Part shown: piece by piece, positions 1-7,370 of the stretch
Numbering within the stretch: position 1 is the first letter of the stretch
Layout of the letters: each line of letters starts with the position of its first letter
NCBI GenBank assembly: GCA_025355545.1
Contig: JANXZN010000165.1
Span: 1 to 35,242 of the forward strand
DNA: 35,242 nt
Direction: 5' to 3'
DNA from: Rhizobacter sp.
GTDB lineage: Bacteria; Pseudomonadota; Gammaproteobacteria; Burkholderiales; Burkholderiaceae_C
Made by a program: the position numbers and the translations under genes
Notes under the pieces: model-generated
What the model saw: the letters and a program-made list of their open reading frames with translations, nothing else
Told to the model about the DNA's origin: nothing
The model's database searches: none

Positions 1-120
1 ACTGCGGAGCAGTTCCCCTCGATCGACCGCTGGGCCGCCTTGGTGCGCTACATCTGCGACCGGATCGTCGGCGTCGGGCCGCCTTTACCGGTGCTGGTCG
101 GTCCTACGCCGACCGGGTAA
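1..120 (+). CDS. C-terminal end of an unidentified protein (partial)
   Basis: The first frame is open from the window edge to a TAA at 118-120 and gives the last 39 residues of a protein whose start lies outside the window. The visible tail has a short amphipathic stretch (WAALVRYICDRIVG) and a Pro/Gly-rich end (VGPTPTG). I do not recognise the family. The next plus-strand ORF begins 18 bases later, so the two may share a transcript. The frame could also be open by chance over so short a distance in GC-rich DNA. Confidence 0.4.
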   Translation, partial: TAEQFPSIDRWAALVRYICDRIVGVGPPLPVLVGPTPTG

Positions 121-138
121 CTCACGTTTTTAGGTTCA

Positions 139-378
139 ATGAATCACGGCGGGTCCTCGATTGACTTCCTGAGCATGCTGCGCGGCCTGTTGCCCGCTGC
201 TGATGGCGTCGACCTGAACCTGGCGCTTCCCTGGCCCGACCCGCAACCCGCTGATCCGGCGTTGGTTGACACCGCCGGCTGGGAGCACTCCTCGCTCGAA
301 CTGCTGACCGGGGTCGAGGTGACCGACTTTTCGGAGACGATTTCGGGCGAGGTTTTTTTCGAGCTGTTCCGCCGCTGA
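139..378 (+). CDS. hypothetical protein, 79 aa
   Basis: This ATG-to-TGA ORF of 79 codons lies just downstream of the partial gene at the window edge. The product is acidic with a mixed composition (for example LELLTGVEVTDFSETISGEV) and has none of the Arg/Pro/Ala bias seen in out-of-frame shadows here, which favours a real gene. It has no signal peptide, membrane segment or motif that I recognise. No clear Shine-Dalgarno precedes the ATG. A longer minus-strand frame over the same bases is Arg-rich and looks like a shadow. Function unknown. Confidence 0.45.
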   Translation: MNHGGSSIDFLSMLRGLLPAADGVDLNLALPWPDPQPADPALVDTAGWEHSSLELLTGVEVTDFSETISGEVFFELFRR

Positions 379-395
379 CGAACCGCATGCCGCGC

Positions 396-614
396 CTAAG
401 GGCGAGGCGGCCGCTTCGGTGGCAGAGCGGGGTCGTCGCTCAGGCTCATCCATTCCGAGTTCGTCATGTCGAGCTCGACGACCTCGGGCAGGCGTGGCTC
501 GAGACCTCGGCGGCGGTCGTGCTTGCCGGGCGGCGCGCCCTCGACGCGGCGACGATCGCCGCCGGAGCGTCGTTCCGAGGGGGTCGCTTTTCGGGTTGCT
601 GCCTGGTTAGTCAT
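396..614 (-). CDS. small Arg-rich hypothetical protein with RRSGGDRR motif, 72 aa
   Basis: On the minus strand, the ATG at 614 opens 72 codons ending at 396. The product has two basic repeats, ERRSGGDRRRV and HDRRRGLEPR, followed by an acidic, ordered-looking stretch (PEVVELDMTNSEWMSLSD) and a basic Pro-rich end. The regular spacing and the conserved-looking PEVVELD...SEW segment resemble small uncharacterised Burkholderiales proteins that I recall only vaguely. An in-frame ATG at 686 would add 24 residues of less convincing sequence, so the 614 start is preferred. No strong ribosome site is seen for either. The Arg-rich composition alone could be a GC artefact, hence moderate confidence. Confidence 0.45.
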   Translation of the reverse strand: MTNQAATRKATPSERRSGGDRRRVEGAPPGKHDRRRGLEPRLPEVVELDMTNSEWMSLSDDPALPPKRPPRP

Positions 615-744
615 GGATGGTGTCGTGCGGGCCGGTAGCCGCCACTGTGGGCCGCCGGCATCGGTCCCGAGGCTAACAAATTTCATGCACGCCGGGCGAG
701 AGAGGCCGTCGTCGCGATCGTGAATAGTGGGGGTGCTGCCGGGC

Positions 745-1257
745 CTACGCCCGCTGCGCCGGCAGCGCGAGCAGCTGCCCGATCGGCAGCGCGATCTCCG
801 ACTTGATCTCCTTCAGCACGATGCTCGAGCGCACATGCGTCACGCCCGGCAGCTTGAAGATTGTCTCGTGCAGCAGACGCTCGTAGTGCTTGATGTCGGG
901 TGCCAGCACCGTCATCAGGTAGTCGGCCTGCCCGGTGGTGGCCTGGCAGCGCGCGATGTGCGGGCTCGCCGCGACGGCCTGCTCGAAGCGCTGGACCAAT
1001 TCTTCGCTGTGATGCGTCAGGTTGACCTCGACCATCACGGTCAGGTGCAGGCCGACCTTCTCCGGGTCGACGAGCGCCGTGTAGCCGCGGATCACGCCGG
1101 CGGCCTCCATCTCTTTCACGCGCTTCCAGCACGGCGTGGGCGACAAACCGACCGCCGCCGAGAGCTGCGCCACGGTCTGACGCGCGTCGCGCTGCAGCTC
1201 AAGCAGGATCTTCAGGCTGTAGGGGTCCAGAAGTAAGGATGCGTCGTTCTTTGCCAT
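745..1257 (-). CDS. Lrp/AsnC-family transcriptional regulator
   Basis: The protein is 170 aa if it starts at the ATG at 1257 (MAKNDASLLLDP). The N-terminus has the AsnC-type helix-turn-helix, seen as LLELQRDARQTVAQLSAAVG followed by LSPTPCWKRVKEMEAAGVI. The rest is the RAM/AsnC effector domain, including ATTGQADYLMTVLAPD and a terminal VRSSIVLKEIKSE strand. Length and order match the family. An upstream TTG at 1278 would add seven residues but overlaps an inverted repeat, so 1257 is preferred. The gene diverges from the indolepyruvate oxidoreductase gene with 86 bases between start codons. By the usual habit of such regulators it probably controls that gene and itself in response to an amino acid. 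The ligand cannot be read from sequence. Confidence 0.93.
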   Translation of the reverse strand: MAKNDASLLLDPYSLKILLELQRDARQTVAQLSAAVGLSPTPCWKRVKEMEAAGVIRGYTALVDPEKVGLHLTVMVEVNLTHHSEELVQRFEQAVAASPHIARCQATTGQADYLMTVLAPDIKHYERLLHETIFKLPGVTHVRSSIVLKEIKSEIALPIGQLLALPAQRA

Positions 1258-1277
1258 GTTCGGTTCTGTTTTCACCA

Positions 1278-1295
1278 ATGGTTGGCGGTAACCAT
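1278..1295. promoter_or_regulatory. inverted repeat in the Lrp-iorA divergent spacer, candidate operator
   Basis: ATGGTT (1278-1283) and AACCAT (1290-1295) form a perfect 6-bp dyad around a 6-bp spacer. It sits between the divergent starts at 1257 and 1344. A dyad here fits a site for the adjacent Lrp-type regulator, which binds loosely palindromic sites. That role is inferred from position only. Confidence 0.35.
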
Positions 1296-1343
1296 AGCGG
1301 AATTGAGAAGCATCTTCTTGGGCTTCGGCGCAACAATGCCGCG

Positions 1344-4300
1344 ATGATTGCGACCGCTATCGACGCGCCCGTGCGCCGGCCCGACTACCGGCTGTCGGAC
1401 AACCTGTGGGCGCCGTCCGGCGCGATCTTCCTGACCGGGACGCAGGCGCTGGTGCGCCTGCTGGTGATGCAGCGCCAGCGCGACACGGCCGCGGGCCTGA
1501 ACACGCAGGGCTTCATCAGCGGCTACCGCGGCTCGCCGCTCGGCATGGTCGACCAAGCCGTCTGGAAGGCGGGCAAGAAGTTCAGCGACGCCGGTATCCG
1601 CTTCGTGCCGGCGATCAACGAGGAGCTCGCCGCGACGCAGGTGCTGGGAACGCAGCGGGTCGAGTCCGATCCGGAGCGCACGGTCGAAGGCGTGTTCGGC
1701 CTGTGGTATGGCAAGGGCCCGGGCGTGGACCGCGCGGGCGATGCGATCAAGCACGGCAACGCCTACGGTTCGTCGCCGCACGGCGGCGTGCTGGTGGTGG
1801 CGGGCGACGACCACGGCTGCGTTTCGTCGTCGATGCCGCACCAGAGCGACCATGCGTTCCAGGCCTGGCAGATGCCGATCGTGTCGCCCGCCAACGTGGC
1901 CGAGATGCTGAGCTTCGGCCTCTACGGCTGGGCCTTGTCGCGCTATTCGGGCGCGTGGGTCGGGTTCACGGCCTTGTCGGAAGTGGTCGAGAGCGCCGGC
2001 ACCGTCGACCTCGACGCGGTGCTCGCGCAGGCCGAAGCGTGGGTCGACGGCGACGCGGTGTGTGCGCGCACCGGGCACGTCGCGCCGGCCGACGGCCTGC
2101 ATTACCGCTGGCCCGATCTGCCCTCGCTGCGCATCGAGTCGCGGCTGACCGACAAGCTCGCGGCCGTGGCCGCGTTCGCGCGCGTCAACTCGATCGACCG
2201 CGAGGTCATCGCGAGCCCGCAGGCCAGGGTCGGCATCGTCACCTGCGGCAAGGCGCACCTCGATCTGATGGAAGTCTTGCGCCGCCTGCAGATCACGCCC
2301 GAGATGCTGGCGGCCGCGGGCGTGCGGCTCTACAAGGTGGGCCTGAGCTTCCCGGTCGAGACGACGCGCATGCGCGCGTTCGCGCAAGGCCTGGTCGAGA
2401 TTCTCGTGATCGAGGAGAAGGGCGCGATCGTCGAGACGCAGATGCGCGAGCTGTTCTACAACGCGCCGGCCGATGCGCGGCCGGTGCTGATCGGCAAGCT
2501 GGACCGGCAAGGCGCGCCGCTCGTCTCGGCGCTCGGCGAGCTGCGCCCGTCGCGCCTGATCGAGCTGGTCGCGCACTGGCTCGCGGTGCATCTTTCCGAC
2601 AACAGCGCCGGCAACACCTTGCTCGGCGACCACCTGCAGCACGTGCGCGATTTCACGCCGCCCGAGCTGCTCGCGAACGCGTCCGACAGCGTCAAGCGCC
2701 TGCCGTACTTCTGCGCCGGCTGCCCGCACAACACCAGCACCAAAGTGCCCGATGGCTCGTCCGCACGCGCCGGCATCGGCTGCCACTTCATGGCCAACTG
2801 GATGGACCGCAGCACCGCTGGCGTGATCCAGATGGGCGGCGAGGGCGTCGACTGGATCTCGCACGCGATGTTCACGGCCACAAAGCACGTGTTCCAGAAC
2901 CTGGGCGATGGCACCTACTACCACTCGGGCTACCTCGCGATCCGCCAGGCGGTCGCGGCGAAGGCGACCATCACCTACAAAATTCTCTACAACGACGCGG
3001 TCGCGATGACCGGCGGCCAGCCGGTCGACGGCGTGATCAGCGTCGACCGGATCGCGCGCCAGGTCGAGAGTGAAGGCGTGACGCAGGTCGTCGTCGTCAG
3101 CGACGACATCGACAAGTACGACGCGATCAAGAAACTCTTTCCGGCCGGCACCGAGTTTCACGACCGCACCGAACTCGACGCGGTGCAACGCCGCCTGCGC
3201 GAGATCGGTGGCGTCACGGTGCTGATCTACGAGCAGACCTGCGCGGCCGAGAAGCGGCGCCGGCGCAAGAAGGGCGAGCTCGTCGACCCGCCGAAGCGGC
3301 TGCTGATCAACGAGGCGGTCTGCGAAGGCTGCGGCGACTGCACGGTGCAGAGCAACTGCGTCGCGGTGCTGCCGACCGAGACCGCGATGGGCCGCAAGCG
3401 CAAGATCGATCAGACCGCGTGCAACAAGGATTACTCCTGCGAGAAGGGCTTCTGCCCGAGTTTCGTCGGCGTCACCGGCGGCAAGCTGCGCAAGAAGAGC
3501 GGCGCGCTGTCGACGGGCAAGGAGGCGTTCCTCGCGCGCGTCGGCGCGCTGCCCTTGCCCGAGCCGCACACCTGGGATGGCCCGTGGGACCTGCTCGTCA
3601 CCGGCGTCGGCGGCACCGGCGTCGTCACGGTAGGCGCGGTGATCGCAATGGCCGCGCACCTCGAGGCCAAGTCGGCCAGCGTGCTCGACTTCATGGGCTT
3701 CGCGCAGAAGGGCGGCTCGGTGCTGAGTTTCGTGCGTCTGGCCGACTTGCCCGAGCGGCTGAACCAGGTCCGCATCGACACCCAGCAAGCCGATGCCGTG
3801 CTGGCCTGCGACATGGTCGTGGCGGCCTCGCCCGAGGCGCTGCAGACGGTGCGCCACGGCCGCACGCGCATCGTCACCAACGTGCACGAGATCCCGGTCG
3901 CCGAATCGTTGAAGAACCCCGACGCCGACCTGAAGACCGAGCTGCTGCTCGCGAAGATGCGCTTCGCGGCCGGCGACGACCTCGTCGAGACCTTCGATGC
4001 GCAATCGCTCGCCGAAGAGTTTCTCGGCGACACCGTGACGGCCAACATCCTCGCGATGGGCTATGCATGGCAGCGCGGCCTGATCCCGATCGGCCTGCCG
4101 GCGATGCAGCGCGCGATCACGCTGAACGGCGTGGCGGTCGAGAGCAACCTGCTGTCGTTCGCGCTCGGCCGGCTGGCGGCCGGCAACCCGGCGGCGCTGC
4201 GCGACGAACCCGCGGCGAAGACCGACGACGACACGCTCGAAAGCCTGATCGCGCGCGGCGTCAATCACCTCACCGGCTACCAGAACGCCGCGTGGGCGCA

Positions 4301-4940
4301 GCGCTTCGAGACCGCAGTGCGCCGCACGCAGCAGGCCGAGCAGGCCTGCGCCGGCAGTGATGCGTCGCTGCCGCTGGCGCGTGCGGTGGCGCGCAGCCTG
4401 ATGAAGCTGATGTCGTACAAGGACGAGTACGAGGTCGCACGCCTTTACACCGACGGCAGCTTCCAGCGCCAGCTCGCCGACCAGTTCGAGGGCGACGTCA
4501 AGCTCGAGTTCCACATGGCCCCGCCGCTGCTCGCGCGTCCGAAAAACGGCCAGCCGCCGAAGAAGATCGCGCTCGGTGCGTGGATGCTGCCCTTGATGAA
4601 ACTGCTCGCGAAGGGCAAGGCCTTGCGCGGCGGATTTTTTGATATCTTTGGTCGCACCGAAGAGCGGCGCATGGAGCGCGATCTGGTGACGCAGTTCGAG
4701 CGCCGCGTCGACGAGTTGCTGGCGAAGCTGTCGGCCGATCGCCTGCCGAGCGCGATCCAGATCGCGGCGCTGCCGCTGAGCATGCGCGGCTACGGCCACA
4801 TCAAGATCGCCAACGTCGCGCTGGCCCGCGCCCGCGAGGCCGAGCTGCTGCACCGCTTCATGCCGGAGCGCTACGCGAAGCCGGCGGCGGTGGTGCCGAC
4901 CGCGGGCCAGTTCCGCGGCATCGCCGTGGTGTCACGCTAA
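1344..4940 (+). CDS. fused indolepyruvate:ferredoxin oxidoreductase (IorA-IorB type)
   Basis: This 1198-aa cytoplasmic enzyme oxidatively decarboxylates aryl-pyruvates (indolepyruvate, phenylpyruvate) to aryl-acetyl-CoA, using thiamine diphosphate, CoA and an iron-sulfur electron acceptor. In order it shows the N-terminal pyruvate:ferredoxin oxidoreductase core, then CAGCPHNTSTK near residue 457 opening the thiamine-binding region. Cysteine clusters follow: CEGCGDCTVQSNC near 660 and CNKDYSCEKGFCPSF near 693. The gamma-type domain begins at VTGVGGTGVVTVG near 751. Alpha and gamma parts are fused in one chain, as in aerobic proteobacteria. ATG 1344 is chosen because the product then begins just before the conserved core; the frame is open further upstream but runs into the regulator gene. 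It lies beside a divergent Lrp gene and upstream of DAHP synthase. Substrate preference is inferred. Confidence 0.92.
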   Translation: MIATAIDAPVRRPDYRLSDNLWAPSGAIFLTGTQALVRLLVMQRQRDTAAGLNTQGFISGYRGSPLGMVDQAVWKAGKKFSDAGIRFVPAINEELAATQVLGTQRVESDPERTVEGVFGLWYGKGPGVDRAGDAIKHGNAYGSSPHGGVLVVAGDDHGCVSSSMPHQSDHAFQAWQMPIVSPANVAEMLSFGLYGWALSRYSGAWVGFTALSEVVESAGTVDLDAVLAQAEAWVDGDAVCARTGHVAPADGLHYRWPDLPSLRIESRLTDKLAAVAAFARVNSIDREVIASPQARVGIVTCGKAHLDLMEVLRRLQITPEMLAAAGVRLYKVGLSFPVETTRMRAFAQGLVEILVIEEKGAIVETQMRELFYNAPADARPVLIGKLDRQGAPLVSALGELRPSRLIELVAHWLAVHLSDNSAGNTLLGDHLQHVRDFTPPELLANASDSVKRLPYFCAGCPHNTSTKVPDGSSARAGIGCHFMANWMDRSTAGVIQMGGEGVDWISHAMFTATKHVFQNLGDGTYYHSGYLAIRQAVAAKATITYKILYNDAVAMTGGQPVDGVISVDRIARQVESEGVTQVVVVSDDIDKYDAIKKLFPAGTEFHDRTELDAVQRRLREIGGVTVLIYEQTCAAEKRRRRKKGELVDPPKRLLINEAVCEGCGDCTVQSNCVAVLPTETAMGRKRKIDQTACNKDYSCEKGFCPSFVGVTGGKLRKKSGALSTGKEAFLARVGALPLPEPHTWDGPWDLLVTGVGGTGVVTVGAVIAMAAHLEAKSASVLDFMGFAQKGGSVLSFVRLADLPERLNQVRIDTQQADAVLACDMVVAASPEALQTVRHGRTRIVTNVHEIPVAESLKNPDADLKTELLLAKMRFAAGDDLVETFDAQSLAEEFLGDTVTANILAMGYAWQRGLIPIGLPAMQRAITLNGVAVESNLLSFALGRLAAGNPAALRDEPAAKTDDDTLESLIARGVNHLTGYQNAAWAQRFETAVRRTQQAEQACAGSDASLPLARAVARSLMKLMSYKDEYEVARLYTDGSFQRQLADQFEGDVKLEFHMAPPLLARPKNGQPPKKIALGAWMLPLMKLLAKGKALRGGFFDIFGRTEERRMERDLVTQFERRVDELLAKLSADRLPSAIQIAALPLSMRGYGHIKIANVALARAREAELLHRFMPERYAKPAAVVPTAGQFRGIAVVSR

Positions 4941-4951
4941 GCTGCGCGATC

Positions 4952-6097
4952 ATGAGCAGATTCGACGAGCATTCACACGAAATAGCGCACGACCGCGAGA
5001 TCGTCGCCCGCGACAGCACGCTCGACACGACCCGCATCGACGACGTGCGCATCTCTGCGGTGCGCCCGCTGATCACGCCGGCGCTGCTGCAGGAGCGCGT
5101 GCCGGTGCGATGCGACACGCTCGCCATCGTCGAGAAGAGCCGAAGCGCGATCGCCGACGTGCTGCATGGCCGCGACGCGCGGCTGGTCGTCGTCGTCGGC
5201 CCGTGTTCGATCCACGACCACGATCAGGCGATCGAGTACGGCCAGCGCCTGAAGGCCGTCGCCGACGAACTGCAGGACGACCTGCTGATCGTGATGCGTG
5301 CCTACTTCGAGAAGCCGCGCACGACGGTCGGCTGGAAGGGCTACATCAACGACCCGCACCTCGACGGCACGTTCGCGATCAACGCAGGGCTGGAGCGCGC
5401 ACGCCGCCTGCTGCTCGAACTCACCACGCTCGGCCTGCCCACCGGCACCGAGTTTCTCGACCTGCTGAGCCCGCAGTACATCGCCGAGCTGATCACCTGG
5501 GGCGCGATCGGCGCGCGCACTACCGAGAGCCAGAGCCACCGCCAGCTGGCCTCGGGACTGAGCTGCGCGGTCGGCTTCAAGAACGGCACCGACGGCAGCA
5601 TCCGAATCGCGGCCGACGCGATCCTCGCGGCGCGCGCGCCGCATGCCTTCATGGGCATGACGAAGATGGGCATGGCCGCGATCTTCGAGACCCGCGGCAA
5701 CGACGATTGCCACCTGATCCTGCGCGGCGGCAAGGCACCGAACTACGATGCCGCGCAGGTCGAAGCCAGCTGCGCCACCTTGCGCACTGCGGGCTTGCGC
5801 GAGCAGGTGATGATCGATGTCTCGCACGGCAACAGCAGCAAGCAGTACCAACGCCAGATCGAGGTCGCGCACGACGTGGCCGTGCAGATTGCCGGCGGCG
5901 ACCGGCGCATCAGCGGCGTGATGATCGAGAGCCACCTCGAGGAAGGCCGGCAGGATCTGGTCCCCGGCGTGCCGCTCAAGTGCGGCGTGTCGATCACCGA
6001 CGCCTGCATCGGCTTCGCGCAGACCGTGCCGGTGCTGCAGCGGCTGGCGACCGCAGTGCGGGCGCGCCGCGGCGTGTCGTCAGGCCGCGGCCGCTGA
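4952..6097 (+). CDS. aroG: class I 3-deoxy-7-phosphoheptulonate (DAHP) synthase
   Basis: The enzyme condenses phosphoenolpyruvate with erythrose-4-phosphate, the first committed step of the shikimate pathway. At 381 aa it is slightly longer than E. coli AroG/AroF/AroH. Visible class I motifs are VVVVGPCSIHDHDQAIEYG near residue 80, KPRTTVGWKGYINDP, GFKNGTDGS near 209, DVSHGNSSKQ near 289 and ESHLEEGRQD with ITDACIGF near the end. These cover the PEP and metal-binding positions. The N-terminal extension (DTTRIDDVRISAVRPLITP) resembles the segment that carries feedback inhibition, but which aromatic amino acid inhibits cannot be decided here. It starts 11 bases after the oxidoreductase stop and its last 18 bases overlap the convergent adenosine deaminase gene. 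The symbol could equally be aroF or aroH. Confidence 0.93.
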   Translation: MSRFDEHSHEIAHDREIVARDSTLDTTRIDDVRISAVRPLITPALLQERVPVRCDTLAIVEKSRSAIADVLHGRDARLVVVVGPCSIHDHDQAIEYGQRLKAVADELQDDLLIVMRAYFEKPRTTVGWKGYINDPHLDGTFAINAGLERARRLLLELTTLGLPTGTEFLDLLSPQYIAELITWGAIGARTTESQSHRQLASGLSCAVGFKNGTDGSIRIAADAILAARAPHAFMGMTKMGMAAIFETRGNDDCHLILRGGKAPNYDAAQVEASCATLRTAGLREQVMIDVSHGNSSKQYQRQIEVAHDVAVQIAGGDRRISGVMIESHLEEGRQDLVPGVPLKCGVSITDACIGFAQTVPVLQRLATAVRARRGVSSGRGR

Positions 6098-7165
6098 GAC
6101 CTCGTCCCAGCGACGCATTGCGTACAGCGCGGCGTCGCGCACCGCGGCCGGCATGAACGACGCCGCGATCGCGCTGCGCATCAGCCCCGCCAGCTGCGCA
6201 ACGCTCAGGCCCGGCTGGTCGTGGATCGCTGCGAGCTCGCCGCTGAGCGTCACGCTCGACATCAGCCGGTTGTCGGTCGAGCACGAGACCGACAGCCCGG
6301 CCTCGACCATCGCCCGGATCGGGTGCGCCGCCAGCGAAGCGAACGCGCCGGTGTGAACGTTGCTGCTTGGGCAGACCTCGAAATGCAGCCCGCGCGCGCG
6401 TGCCGCGTCGACCCAGCCGGCCGTTTGCGCCGGCGTCTCGCCCATCATGATGTGCACGCCGTGGCCGATGCGGGTCGCGCCGAGCGCGGCCGCCTCGAGC
6501 ACGCGCGAGCCGGCGTCGGCCTCGCCGGCATGGCAGGTCAGGCCGAGGCCGGCGTCGCGGGCGCGTGCGAAGGCAGCGGCGTGCGCGGCGGGCGGGTGAC
6601 CGCGCTCGGCGCCGGCGAGGTCGAAGCCGATCACGCCGCGGCCGGCGTAGCGCGCGGCGAGTCCGGCGGCGCGCGAGGTCTGCTCGGGCGCATCGGTGCG
6701 TATCGCGCAGACGATCAGGCCGCAGGGCAGCCGGCTGCGACGCAGCCCGGCGACCAGCGCCTCGACCGCGGCCTCGCCGCGCAGCCCGAACGGCTCCAGC
6801 AGCAGCGGCGCGATGCGGAACTCGGCGAGCACGCAGCCGTCGAGGCGCGCGTCTTCGGCGGCCTCGAACGCGACGCGCTCGCAGGCCTCGGCCGACGCCA
6901 TCGCCCGCACCGTCAACGCGAAGCCGCGCAGATAGCGTGCCAGGCTGGCGGAGTTGGCGTTCGCGTGCATCCACCCGGCGAGTGCGTCGGGGTCGTCGGT
7001 CGGCACGGCCAGGCCGCGGCCGCGCGCCAGCTCCAGCAGCGTGGCGGGGCGCAGGCCACCGTCGAGGTGCTCGTGCAGCAAGGCCTTGGGCAGGCCCTCG
7101 AAGGTGGTGGGTTCGGACGAACCAGGCGATGCGGACGAGTTCAAGGGCGAGAGGCTTTCGTTCAT
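6080..7165 (-). CDS. add: adenosine deaminase
   Basis: This 361-aa cytosolic zinc hydrolase converts (deoxy)adenosine to (deoxy)inosine. Metal and catalytic motifs are in order: HEHLDGG (His31, His33), TCHAGEAD (His212, Glu215), RIGHG (His235) and STDNRLMS (Asp298). The last replaces the NTDDP form of classical enzymes, a variant I associate with actinobacterial-type adenosine deaminases, and it keeps the catalytic Asp. The first 20 residues are Ser-rich and outside the conserved core, so a start slightly downstream is possible. The gene diverges from the nucleoside-binding protein gene across a spacer with a PurR-type palindrome, which suggests shared control. Its product inosine feeds the purine nucleoside phosphorylase at 13636. 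Its 3' end overlaps the convergent DAHP synthase gene by 18 bases. Confidence 0.92.
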   Translation of the reverse strand: MNESLSPLNSSASPGSSEPTTFEGLPKALLHEHLDGGLRPATLLELARGRGLAVPTDDPDALAGWMHANANSASLARYLRGFALTVRAMASAEACERVAFEAAEDARLDGCVLAEFRIAPLLLEPFGLRGEAAVEALVAGLRRSRLPCGLIVCAIRTDAPEQTSRAAGLAARYAGRGVIGFDLAGAERGHPPAAHAAAFARARDAGLGLTCHAGEADAGSRVLEAAALGATRIGHGVHIMMGETPAQTAGWVDAARARGLHFEVCPSSNVHTGAFASLAAHPIRAMVEAGLSVSCSTDNRLMSSVTLSGELAAIHDQPGLSVAQLAGLMRSAIAASFMPAAVRDAALYAMRRWDEVSAAAA

Positions 7166-7286
7166 GAGGCAGCGGGGCGGACGGCGCCGCTACGGTCGCG
7201 GCGATCGCGCAGGAATCGAGCCACGATAATGCCCCATCGGGCTGCGGGAAAGCACTCACCGAACAGGCCCGGTTTCTGCTTAGAGT

Positions 7287-7305
7287 GCAAACGGCAAACG
7301 TTTGC
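7287..7305. promoter_or_regulatory. PurR/LacI-type operator with an extra half-site
   Basis: GCAAACGTTTGC at 7294-7305 is a perfect 12-bp palindrome with the central CG typical of LacI-family sites, and it equals the core of the E. coli PurR box. Directly before it, 7287-7293 repeats the half-site GCAAACG in tandem. It lies 66 bases before the binding-protein ATG and 129 bases from the divergent add start, so it could control both arms. The natural candidate protein is the LacI-family regulator at 8496. Confidence 0.75.
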
Positions 7306-7370
7306 GCTTCGTCACGGGGCGCCTGCCGCGCCATCATGTTCCTTTCGAACTTCGCCACCGAACACAGACG

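Noticed and set aside
122-453. Minus-strand frames at 122-388 and 136-453
   Set aside because: Their products are Arg/Ser/Gln-rich shadows, and the plus-strand 79-aa frame has a more protein-like composition.
1272-4853. A 1193-codon open frame on the minus strand opposite the oxidoreductase gene
   Set aside because: The translation is Arg/His/Leu/Ala-rich with no domain, and it mirrors the high third-position GC of the real gene. Long antisense frames are common in such DNA.
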